Below, in pieces: positions 50,829 to 58,850 of a stretch of 64,000 bases of DNA. The DNA comes from Rummeliibacillus sp044763875 (GTDB taxonomy: Bacteria; Bacillota; Bacilli; Bacillales_A; Planococcaceae): NCBI RefSeq assembly GCF_044763875.1, contig NZ_JBIWGZ010000010.1:1-64000 (forward strand), in the 5' to 3' direction. Below the pieces are notes generated by a model. That model had not been told where the DNA came from and ran no database searches. It saw nothing but the letters and a program-made list of their open reading frames with translations. The translations under genes and the position numbers were made by a program. The first letter of the stretch is position 1. Every line of letters starts with the position of its first letter.

Positions 50829-52313
50829 TTAGTGGTATTGAACTTCTTTCAGTACATCGATCTTGTTGATCTCGATACCCATTGCTTTTGCAACGCCTTT
50901 ACCATATTTGGGATCTGCTTTGTAGCAGTGGATGATATGACGTTCTTTGATGAAGTATTCAACGCCTTCCATGTTACGAGCTGTGTTTTCAAAAAGACGT
51001 TGTTGTTCATCTTCGCTCATGATGTTGAATAATTTACCTGGTTGTTCAAAGTAATTATCATCATCTTCTCGGAAGTCATGAATATCTGCTGGACCTGCTT
51101 CTTCGCTTGGATTTTTGTACTCAGGTTGTTCTTTCCATTCACCATAGCTATTTGGCTCGTAGTGTAATGTGCTACCTAAATTGCCGTCTGTACGCATTGC
51201 ACCATCGCGATGGAAGTTGTGTACTGGACATTTTGGAGCGTTTACTGGAATTAAGTTATGGTTTACACCTAAACGATAACGTTCAGCATCAGCGTATGCG
51301 AATAAGCGAGCTTGTAACATACGGTCTGGAGAGAAGCTAATACCAGGAACTACGTTTGAAGGAGCAAATGCTGCTTGTTCAACTTCAGCGAAGTAGTTAG
51401 CTGGGTTACGGTTTAATTCGAATTCACCAACTGGAATTAGTGGGAAGTCTTTTTTATACCAAACTTTAGTTAAATCAAATGGATTGTATGGAAGATTTTT
51501 GGCTTGTTCGTCAGTCATCACTTGGATTGACATAGTCCATTTAGGGAAATCGCCTTTTTCAATTGATTCGTAAAGGTCACGTTGTGAAGATTCACGATCT
51601 TTTGCTACAACTCTTTCTGCTTCTTCATCAGAAAGGTTTTGGATACCTTGTTGAGTTGAGAAGTGGAATTTCACATAAACGCGTTCGTTATCAGCATTAA
51701 TCATTGAATAAGTGTGAGAACCAAAACCGTGCATATGACGATAGTCAGTTGGGATACCACGATCGCCCATGACATAAGTTATTTGGTGTAATGCTTCGGG
51801 AAGATTTGTCCAGAAGTCCCAGTTGTTATTAGCGGAACGCATATTCGTACGTGGGTCACGTTTAACAGCGTGGTTTAAGTCAGGGAAATGCATTGCATCA
51901 CGGAAGAAGAATACGGGCGTGTTGTTCCCAACTAAATCCCAGTTACCTTGTTCTGTGTAGAATTTTAATGCAAAACCGCGGATATCACGTTCGGCATCAG
52001 CAGCACCACGTTCACCAGCTACAGTAGAGAAACGAGCGAACATTTCTGTTTTCTTACCAACTTTTGAGAAGATTGCTGCTTTTGTATATTTAGTAATGTC
52101 ATGAGTTACGGTGAAAGTACCGAATGCACCTGAACCTTTTGCGTGCATACGACGTTCTGGAATTACTTCACGGTTGAAGTTTGCTAGCTTTTCAATCAAC
52201 CAAACATCTTGTAGTAAAACCGGACCACGTTTACCAGCAGTCATAGAGTTTGTGTTACTTACGACAGGAGCACCAGCGGCAGTAGTTAACTTTTTGTTGT
52301 TGTCATTTGTCAT
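50829..52313 (-). CDS. katA: Monofunctional heme catalase KatA
   Basis: A 494-residue small-subunit (clade 3) catalase that decomposes hydrogen peroxide. The distal active site includes the His in RRMHAKGSGAFGTF and the Asn in WDLVGNNTPVFF; the proximal heme Tyr is in RLFAYADAERYRLG. NADPH-site residues are likely given the length and clade. GGAGGAATTAATTC precedes the start. A PerR box lies about 80 bases upstream, so peroxide should induce it. Confidence 0.97.
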   Translation of the reverse strand: MTNDNNKKLTTAAGAPVVSNTNSMTAGKRGPVLLQDVWLIEKLANFNREVIPERRMHAKGSGAFGTFTVTHDITKYTKAAIFSKVGKKTEMFARFSTVAGERGAADAERDIRGFALKFYTEQGNWDLVGNNTPVFFFRDAMHFPDLNHAVKRDPRTNMRSANNNWDFWTNLPEALHQITYVMGDRGIPTDYRHMHGFGSHTYSMINADNERVYVKFHFSTQQGIQNLSDEEAERVVAKDRESSQRDLYESIEKGDFPKWTMSIQVMTDEQAKNLPYNPFDLTKVWYKKDFPLIPVGEFELNRNPANYFAEVEQAAFAPSNVVPGISFSPDRMLQARLFAYADAERYRLGVNHNLIPVNAPKCPVHNFHRDGAMRTDGNLGSTLHYEPNSYGEWKEQPEYKNPSEEAGPADIHDFREDDDNYFEQPGKLFNIMSEDEQQRLFENTARNMEGVEYFIKERHIIHCYKADPKYGKGVAKAMGIEINKIDVLKEVQYH

Positions 52314-52389
52314 GAATTAATTCCTCCTATAAAAAAAATAGAATTACCTCTTCGAAAACAACTATAACAGATTAGAAATTGAAAGTAAA

Positions 52390-52404
52390 TTATAATCATT
52401 CTAT
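52390..52404. promoter_or_regulatory. PerR box of the catalase gene
   Basis: TTATAATCATTCTAT matches the PerR consensus TTATAATNATTATAA at 12 of 14 fixed positions, placed in the promoter region of katA. Confidence 0.75.
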
Positions 52405-52612
52405 TTTAGTAATTTTTATCTTAAAAAAAGAAATATAAAATGGTAAACAATTAACGTATTATCAATAAAGTCTTTTTGCAGCAGAAAAAATCAACATTTA
52501 TGAATGTGACAGATTCATGACGCTTTAATTATTAAAAAATAAAGAAAGTATTGGTTATGCCGGATGATTTTATTTTCTCATTAATGTGAAAAATAAAATG
52601 AATAATTGCATA

Positions 52613-52633
52613 TTATAATAATTATTATTATCA
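52613..52633. promoter_or_regulatory. Overlapping PerR-like and Fur-like boxes without an obvious target
   Basis: TTATAATAATTATTA (52613-52627) matches the PerR consensus at 13 of 14 positions; TAATTATTATTATCA (52619-52633) matches the Fur consensus at 12 of 14. The nearest genes are katA (300 bases away, divergent) and the MFS gene (270 bases downstream). Low sequence complexity weakens the call. Confidence 0.45.
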
Positions 52634-52714
52634 ATTTATCTATAAGAATGAGCATAATTGAAAATGGTATCAACTGTGTAGAACGAGATGGATTTGTGCC
52701 ATCTTTACAATGAA

Positions 52715-52743
52715 TTGACATATTTATGGAAAAATAATAAATT
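52715..52743 (+). promoter_or_regulatory. Promoter of the MFS leader transcript
   Basis: A consensus TTGACA (52715-52720) and TAAATT (52738-52743) with a 17-base spacer. The transcript would start near 52750, leaving a 150-base leader that carries the mini-ORF and the anti-Shine-Dalgarno copies. Confidence 0.65.
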
Positions 52744-52782
52744 TATGAAAAGGGAAATAGGTTAACAAAAAAAGCTTTTATG

Positions 52783-52892
52783 CCCCCTATAGAAGTTTAG
52801 TAAGTTAACTACAAAAAGGAGAGTAGACAACAAATGAATTGTCCAATTTAAAATGCCTCTATAGCAGAAGATAAATTGTATTTAATAGGGGG
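52783..52892 (+). promoter_or_regulatory. Leader with two alternative blockers of the MFS ribosome site
   Basis: The MFS ribosome site ATAGGGGG (52885-52892) is perfectly complementary to CCCCCTAT (52783-52790) and, with one G-T pair, to CCTCTAT (52856-52862) just after the mini-ORF. The two blockers sit in repeated sequence (ATGCC-CTATAG-AAG in both). A GTTAAC dyad (52761-52766 and 52804-52809) encloses the first copy. This is the layout of a translational attenuator. Confidence 0.6.
52834..52851 (+). CDS. Five-codon leader ORF (MNCPI)
   Basis: ATG AAT TGT CCA ATT TAA is preceded by AAAGGAGAG, a near-perfect ribosome site ten bases upstream, better than that of many full genes nearby. It ends four bases before the local anti-Shine-Dalgarno copy at 52856. 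A ribosome stalled or terminating here would cover that copy. Likely a regulatory leader rather than a functional peptide. Confidence 0.55.
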   Translation: MNCPI

Positions 52893-52898
52893 ATTAAT

Positions 52899-54095
52899 AT
52901 GCGTTTTAATCGTAATTTCTATTTGTTATTAATTGGTCAGTCGATTGCTAATTTAGGCGACTCCTTTTATATCATTTGTATTATTAGCACGCTATATAAG
53001 ATAACCGGATCTGCAACGGCAAGTGCATTTGTGCCATTTACTATTACTATGTCTATGTTTATATCGAGTATTTTATCTCCACTTGCTATGAGAAAATGGT
53101 CATTAAAATCATTATTAGTTAGTTCACAGATTGGGAAAACAATCCTGCTGTTGTTCTTAAGCCTGTTTATCGTTTTTTTCATTAATGAAGAAAATTTCTT
53201 TTCTATTTTCATAGTAATAGCAGGTATTGCATTACTTGATGGTTGTGCAAATCCCATTATGTATTCGTTACTACCTCATTATGTAGAAGAAAGTCGACTG
53301 GTGAAGGCTAATAGTATAGTAGACTCTGTTTCACAAACGATCCAAATTGCATCTTGGCTTTTCGGAAGTTTACTTTTAATTTGGATGGGTACCAATGCTT
53401 TTGCCTTGCTCGTCGCAATTTTATTTATTATTTCTTCTATAATGTTTGGTTGTTTAACAACTGTTAATATTCAAAAAAATCAAGAGAAAATAAGTATGCG
53501 CGCGAGCTTAACGCAAGGCTGGAAAATCATTCGGAAAACACCGCTTTTAAAAGTGCAGCTAAGTATAGAAGTACTAGAAACAATGGTCAGTACCGTTTGG
53601 ATTGCTTCGATACTCTATGTATTTGTAGAACAGGCATTACAGACCAGTCAAAAGTGGTGGGGCTTTATCAATGGATCGTTTTTTATAGGTTTATTACTTG
53701 GCAGTTTATATGTTATGAAAAATGCTACATTAGTGGATGACCGAAAATTTCTCTTCATCTTAATGGGTTCTATTATTACTACAGTCAGTACAATACTCTT
53801 CGGTTTAACAAGTGTACCGATTGTTGCACTTGTTATGTCAGGATTGATGGGGATGTTTGGACAGTTAAAGAATATTCCGCAGGCTACAATTATTCAAAAA
53901 TCTGTTCCGACAGAGGAACTACCAACTGTCTATGCATCAATGGGTACCGCAACTTTAAGTATGTATGGCGTCATGGCATTGCTAGTTGGGGTTTTGGTAG
54001 ACTGGATTGGCGTTCGTATTGTATTTTTAGGATCTGGGTTATTATTGTTTGTAGGGATGATGATCATCTTGAAAAGTAGACGGCTATTTGTATAG
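52899..54095 (+). CDS. MFS efflux transporter (MFS_3/Mef-like)
   Basis: A 398-residue, 12-helix major facilitator. The opening FYLLLIGQSIANLGDSFYIICI and the NSIVDSVSQTIQIASWLFGSLLL helix resemble the macrolide-efflux (Mef) and MFS_3 exporter group. The C-terminal half keeps GLMGMFGQLKNIPQATIIQK. Its GGGGG ribosome site is six bases before the ATG and is complementary to two upstream sequences. The regulated leader and family together suggest a drug-inducible pump; the substrate is unknown. Confidence 0.85.
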   Translation: MRFNRNFYLLLIGQSIANLGDSFYIICIISTLYKITGSATASAFVPFTITMSMFISSILSPLAMRKWSLKSLLVSSQIGKTILLLFLSLFIVFFINEENFFSIFIVIAGIALLDGCANPIMYSLLPHYVEESRLVKANSIVDSVSQTIQIASWLFGSLLLIWMGTNAFALLVAILFIISSIMFGCLTTVNIQKNQEKISMRASLTQGWKIIRKTPLLKVQLSIEVLETMVSTVWIASILYVFVEQALQTSQKWWGFINGSFFIGLLLGSLYVMKNATLVDDRKFLFILMGSIITTVSTILFGLTSVPIVALVMSGLMGMFGQLKNIPQATIIQKSVPTEELPTVYASMGTATLSMYGVMALLVGVLVDWIGVRIVFLGSGLLLFVGMMIILKSRRLFV

Positions 54096-54102
54096 GTGAA
54101 TG

Positions 54103-54135
54103 GATGTCTGAAGTTTTTACTTTGGGCATCTTTTT
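54103..54135 (+). terminator. Rho-independent terminator
   Basis: GATGTCTGAAG pairs imperfectly with CTTTGGGCATC and is followed by TTTTTA, eight bases after the MFS stop. Confidence 0.7.
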
Positions 54136-54260
54136 ATTTCTAATTTTTCTAAAATAATAAAAGGTGTTTATAGGATTTTTCATTTACAATAGAATTAGAT
54201 AATTATGTATTATAATACCAAATAATAATTACATTGGATGTTCATTTAAAGAGGTGCTCT

Positions 54261-57200
54261 ATGAAAAGAAAGTTATTTATTATTGGCTGTATCATGATTT
54301 TTCTTTTCACCATTATAAGTAGTTTTAACTATTTTAATATTTTCGAGCCAAATGGCCCGGATGCTAAAAATGGTGTATTAGATTTAAGTCATTGGGATTT
54401 TGAGAAAAATGGAAACGTGAATTTAGATGGTGAGTGGCAATTTTATGGGGGGGATTTAATCACACCGGATAATAATCCGCACACCTTCAATGAGTATAAA
54501 CATAAGCTAACAACTATTCATGTCCCAGGAAATTGGAATGATCAAAAGAAATATAAAATCGGTACGTATCGTTTGCTTATTAAGTTGCCTAAAGACGGAT
54601 CATATGGAGTTAAAACCGATACAATTCGAAACGCTAGCAGATTATTTATAAATGGAGTTGAATCCGGAGAAACAGGGAACCCAACGAAACATATGGGGGA
54701 ATATCAGTATAGTGACGAAAAGTATGTAGCATATAGTACAAGTAAAAACAATGAAATAGAAATCGTTATGCAAGTAGCATCTCCGGATTATCCTGTGGTA
54801 GGGATTGTTAAATCAATTGAATTTGGTGAAAAGGAGAAAATAACCACATCAAAAACCATCGATATTTTGTTTGATACAGCACTTTTTTCAGGTTATTCTC
54901 TATTATTTATTATGTATTTCGTCACTTTTCTCCAAAGAAGAAAAAACTTGTATGAATTGTACTTTAGTTTATTTTGCCTTTTTCAGGGGTTTTATATTAG
55001 TTCGTTAAATCAACAGTTGCTATTTATCGGAACGCCTGAGATGCCTTCTTTACATAGAGCGTTTTTTCAATTGTCATTTTTTCATTTAGCATTGCTATTT
55101 TTCCTTTTATTTATATACGACTTTTATAAACCGTATGTAAATAAGCTGATTGTGAAGGTTTTATGTTCCTTAATCATTGTGCAAGAACTAATTGAAGGTA
55201 TACCAAGTCCAATACTGTGGCTTCATTTGCCGGTTATGGTTGAGAAAATAGGTATGGTTATTATTATCGGTTTTAGTTATTGCTATATATTTTATGTGTT
55301 ACTAAAGGTATTAGTAAAAAAAGTGGAAGGCTCTGAGTATCTCTTATTTATCGTGACATCGTTTGGGTGTTATGGATTATTAGTAGGATTGCACTTTTTG
55401 TTTGAAACGCATATTAACAATGAACCATTCCTTCTATTTTTAATCATGGTTATTGGAATGTCTTCATTAATAGGTTTCCGACATCAACATGCTTTTATAG
55501 AGATAGATCGTTTATCGAAAGAATTGATACGTATGGATGAGATGAAGAATGAATTTTTGATGAAGAGTTCTCATGAATTAAGAACGCCTTTGAACGGTAT
55601 TATTAATATTTCAAAATTTTTAATAGAAGGAAATAATGGTATATTAAAAAAAGAACAATTAGAAGCGGTTATTTCTATTCACTCTGTTGGGCGTCGATTA
55701 GAAAGAGTTGTAGAGGACTTATTATATGCCGATAAAATGAAGATCGAGGATATTCATCTAATTCCGTCACCAGTTAATATCTATATAGTGGAAGAAGTTA
55801 TCAAAGAACTATCTTATTTAATTTCATCGGAACATAATGTAGATTTGATTAATAAAGTTCCAGCTAATTTACCGCCAGTTTACGTAGATGAAAGTAAATT
55901 GAAGCAAGTATTTTTTAATCTAATCTACAATGCCATTAAATTTACTAAATACGGAGAAATTACTGTTTCAGCTAAGGTGAAAGGCGAAGAAATGCAAATA
56001 TCTGTTGAGGATACAGGCGAAGGAATTACAAAAGAAAACCTTGAGAAAGTTTTTGCATCCTTATATCAAGTGCATGGTCGAGAATCAGAAGGGCTTGGAC
56101 TAGGATTAAGTATTACAAAGCAAATAGTAGAAGCATCTGGTGGGCAAATTTGGGTTACATCTGAAGTAGGGAAAGGTTCTATTTTTACCTTTACTATTCC
56201 ATTGGCGAATAGTAACCAACTAAAAGAAGTTAATACGGAAGAATATGCAGCATCGATTGAACCAAACAACACAAAGGTGATAGAGCGATTTAATCGTCAA
56301 TCGCAATTTTTGCAATTACCTCTTCAAATAGAAGGGAAAAAATCATATACCATTTTAGTTGTTGATGATGATCATACAAATTTAAAAGTAATGATTAATT
56401 GCATACGTTCTATGGATTATACAGTTATTGCTGTTGATAATGGCGAAAAAGCTATTCAAATAATAAAAGAAGAACCGATTGATTTATTAGTATTAGATTT
56501 AATGATGCCCACTATGTCTGGCCTTGAAGTTTGTAAGATTGTACGACAGGATTATGATTTAACGGAATTGCCAATTATTATTTTAACAGCTGCAGGACAA
56601 CTAACTGATTTGGTCGTATCCTTTAAAGGAGGGGCTAATGATTTTTTACAAAAGCCTGTGAATATGGAAGAATTGAAAGTTCGTATAGATTCATTGTTAC
56701 TAATCAAGGAATCTTCACAAGAAGCGATAAAAAATGAATTGAATTTCTTATCAACTCAGATAACTCCACATTTCTTGTACAATACATTTAATACGATTAT
56801 TGGATTGAGCTATAAAGATCAAGAAAAAACTAGAGAAGCACTGCAATGTTTATCAATCTATTTCCGAGCTAAATTAGATTATAAAGGTCAAAATAATCTT
56901 ATCCCGTTAGAAAATGAAATTGAATTAGTACAAGCCTACTTAGCAATAGAAAAAATGCGATTTGGTGATCGATTGCATATTGAATATGATATTGATGAGA
57001 ATATTAAGGCTGTAATACCTTCTATGACAATTCAACCGCTAGTAGAGAATGCAGTACATCATGGAATTGTTTCGAAGCAAGACGGTGGGGTTGTTAAAGT
57101 TGTCATTAAGAAAGTAGAGGAAGGAATAAAAATAGTAGTAGAAGATAACGGAGTGGGCATTCCGATTCAAAAACAAGAAGAATTATTAAATGAAAGAGGA

Positions 57201-57344
57201 ACAAGAATTGGTTTCTCTAACCCATTTAGAAAATTAAAGTTAATTAAAAAAGCAACATTTTCATTGGAAAGCACAGAAGGAAAAGGAACGAGAATTACAA
57301 TAATATTACCTGAGGTAGGATATAATGAGAGTCTTATTAATTGA
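54261..57344 (+). CDS. Hybrid sensor kinase with 7TMR-DISM input, two kinase modules and an internal receiver
   Basis: A 1027-residue protein. In order: TM1 (about 5-25); an extracellular 7TMR-DISM-type jelly-roll domain (about 30-190, WDFEKNGNVNLDGEWQFYGG); a seven-helix membrane domain (about 200-395); HisKA with H438 (SSHELRTPLNGI) and a HATPase (DTGEGI, GLGLGLSI); a receiver with D746 (VLDLMMPTMSG); and a second, LytS-like kinase module with H837 (QITPHFLYNTFNTIIGLSY) and its own HATPase (VEDNGVGI). The ATG at 54261 follows AAAGAGG. It overlaps the SARP regulator gene by 20 bases. Two kinase modules of different classes in one chain is rare. Confidence 0.9.
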   Translation: MKRKLFIIGCIMIFLFTIISSFNYFNIFEPNGPDAKNGVLDLSHWDFEKNGNVNLDGEWQFYGGDLITPDNNPHTFNEYKHKLTTIHVPGNWNDQKKYKIGTYRLLIKLPKDGSYGVKTDTIRNASRLFINGVESGETGNPTKHMGEYQYSDEKYVAYSTSKNNEIEIVMQVASPDYPVVGIVKSIEFGEKEKITTSKTIDILFDTALFSGYSLLFIMYFVTFLQRRKNLYELYFSLFCLFQGFYISSLNQQLLFIGTPEMPSLHRAFFQLSFFHLALLFFLLFIYDFYKPYVNKLIVKVLCSLIIVQELIEGIPSPILWLHLPVMVEKIGMVIIIGFSYCYIFYVLLKVLVKKVEGSEYLLFIVTSFGCYGLLVGLHFLFETHINNEPFLLFLIMVIGMSSLIGFRHQHAFIEIDRLSKELIRMDEMKNEFLMKSSHELRTPLNGIINISKFLIEGNNGILKKEQLEAVISIHSVGRRLERVVEDLLYADKMKIEDIHLIPSPVNIYIVEEVIKELSYLISSEHNVDLINKVPANLPPVYVDESKLKQVFFNLIYNAIKFTKYGEITVSAKVKGEEMQISVEDTGEGITKENLEKVFASLYQVHGRESEGLGLGLSITKQIVEASGGQIWVTSEVGKGSIFTFTIPLANSNQLKEVNTEEYAASIEPNNTKVIERFNRQSQFLQLPLQIEGKKSYTILVVDDDHTNLKVMINCIRSMDYTVIAVDNGEKAIQIIKEEPIDLLVLDLMMPTMSGLEVCKIVRQDYDLTELPIIILTAAGQLTDLVVSFKGGANDFLQKPVNMEELKVRIDSLLLIKESSQEAIKNELNFLSTQITPHFLYNTFNTIIGLSYKDQEKTREALQCLSIYFRAKLDYKGQNNLIPLENEIELVQAYLAIEKMRFGDRLHIEYDIDENIKAVIPSMTIQPLVENAVHHGIVSKQDGGVVKVVIKKVEEGIKIVVEDNGVGIPIQKQEELLNERGTRIGFSNPFRKLKLIKKATFSLESTEGKGTRITIILPEVGYNESLIN

Positions 57345-58443
57345 TGATGAGGAACTTTCTTTAGAAGTAATGGAAATCATGCTTCATAAAATACCGAACA
57401 TTGAAATTGTAGGGAAATACAACAATCCTATTGAAGCGTTAAAAGACCTGGATGAAGTGCAAGTCGATGTCATTTTCCTTGATATGGAGATGCCTAGTAT
57501 GCATGGTCTTGAATTTGCAGAGAAAGTGATGGGGAAGCATAGTGATATTGAGGTGCTTTTTGTAACAGCCTATCCGCAATTCGCTTTAGAAGCATTCGAG
57601 GTTAATGCGATTGATTATTTATTGAAGCCTGTTAGTATGATGAGATTGCAAAAGGCAATAAATAAGATAGAAGAAAAGTTAGTTTTGTATCAGACTAGAG
57701 AACAGCTTGCTGATCAATCAAAAAGTATATTGCGTGGCTACTTTATGGTTAGCTTTCAGTTAATTGACTATCAAAATAATGAGGTGAAATGGCGTACAAA
57801 AAAAGTAAAGGAGTTATTCGCATTTCTATGGCATAATGGCAAAAACCCTATACACAAATCGCTTATTATTGAGGAACTTTGGCCGGATAAGCAAGCGGAG
57901 AAAGCTGTGTCTTTACTACATACGACCATCTATCAGCTGAGAAAAACATTAAAGGAAATTGGTGTAGAAAATCCTATAACACTAATAAACGATCATTATA
58001 AATTATCAGTTCAATTAGAGGCGGATGTGCTTGAATTACAGGAGATCATTCAATCTGATAGTTTAGATTCAAAAAAAGTTGAAAGAGTAATTGAACTGTA
58101 TAGTGGAGACTACTTAGAAAATGATGATTTTATTTGGTCGATTCAACATCAGCAAGAATTAAAGCAAGAAGTTCTATGCTATCTTCAAAAGTTTGTCGTA
58201 AGTCCAAAGTACGAAAAAGATTATACAAAGTTAGTTGGGGTATGCTTAGATAAAATGTTCGTTCTTAATCCATACGATGACACGATTATGTATCAATTAT
58301 TGGAGTATTATTGTGAGTTAAACAACACAAGAAAAGTGAAAGAAGTATTCCAAGTCATTACACATCGCTTAAAAGATGAATTAGGAGTAAGTATACCAAC
58401 TAATATCGTAGAGTTGAAAAATAATTATTTTAATAAATTTTAA
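57325..58443 (+). CDS. Response regulator with SARP-type (BTAD) activator domain
   Basis: A 372-residue regulator: receiver (about 1-120) with D53 in FLDMEMPSMHGL and Lys in DYLLKPV; a winged-helix DNA-binding domain (about 150-235, with KPIHKSLIIEELWPD-like KNPIHKSLIIEELWPDKQAE and TTIYQLRKTLKEIG); and a bacterial transcriptional activation (BTAD) domain to the end (LYSGDYLENDDFIWSIQHQQ). SARP-type domains are best known from actinomycetes but occur with receivers in Bacillales. The start follows GAGGTAGG inside the kinase gene. Its targets are unknown; the large adhesin 407 bases downstream is the obvious candidate. Confidence 0.9.
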   Translation: MRVLLIDDEELSLEVMEIMLHKIPNIEIVGKYNNPIEALKDLDEVQVDVIFLDMEMPSMHGLEFAEKVMGKHSDIEVLFVTAYPQFALEAFEVNAIDYLLKPVSMMRLQKAINKIEEKLVLYQTREQLADQSKSILRGYFMVSFQLIDYQNNEVKWRTKKVKELFAFLWHNGKNPIHKSLIIEELWPDKQAEKAVSLLHTTIYQLRKTLKEIGVENPITLINDHYKLSVQLEADVLELQEIIQSDSLDSKKVERVIELYSGDYLENDDFIWSIQHQQELKQEVLCYLQKFVVSPKYEKDYTKLVGVCLDKMFVLNPYDDTIMYQLLEYYCELNNTRKVKEVFQVITHRLKDELGVSIPTNIVELKNNYFNKF

Positions 58444-58487
58444 AAAGGCTTATGATTTCTAGCTTTATAGAAATCATAAGCTTTTTT
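58444..58487 (+). terminator. Rho-independent terminator
   Basis: AAAGGCTTATGATTTCT pairs with AGAAATCATAAGCTTTTT around a short loop, followed by T-run. It separates the regulator gene from the adhesin. Confidence 0.88.
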
Positions 58488-58850
58488 GTGTGCAATAAAA
58501 TGATAGAGAATAAATAATTGGTAATTAAGTAATGGTTTATTTATTGAAAATATATATAAAACGACATTTTCGGGTATTAAGAATTATAAAAACGCTAATT
58601 CAAGCTGAATGGAATAACAAATATATGATACAACAGGCACTTTTACTTACAGCGAAATATAAATTTCAGAATTTGTTTAGTTTACACCGTTAATATGTAC
58701 TAAAAGACTTCAAGCTTGAGCTAATTCTACAAGCTTATTAGTTCAGATATATAGAAAGCAATCATAATAGAAGAATAGGAGGGGCTGGAAGAATTAATAG
58801 TTTAAGCCCGAAGACTAAGTGTTTTTATCAATAATAAAAAGGAGAGCATT
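58488..58850 (+). promoter_or_regulatory. Adhesin upstream region
   Basis: About 360 bases without an ORF. A CAAGCTT heptamer occurs twice (58711-58717 and 58730-58736), 19 bases apart. CATAAT near 58768 could be a -10 box but has no good -35 partner, which would suit an activator-dependent promoter. AAAAGGAGAGC lies directly before the adhesin ATG. Confidence 0.35.
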
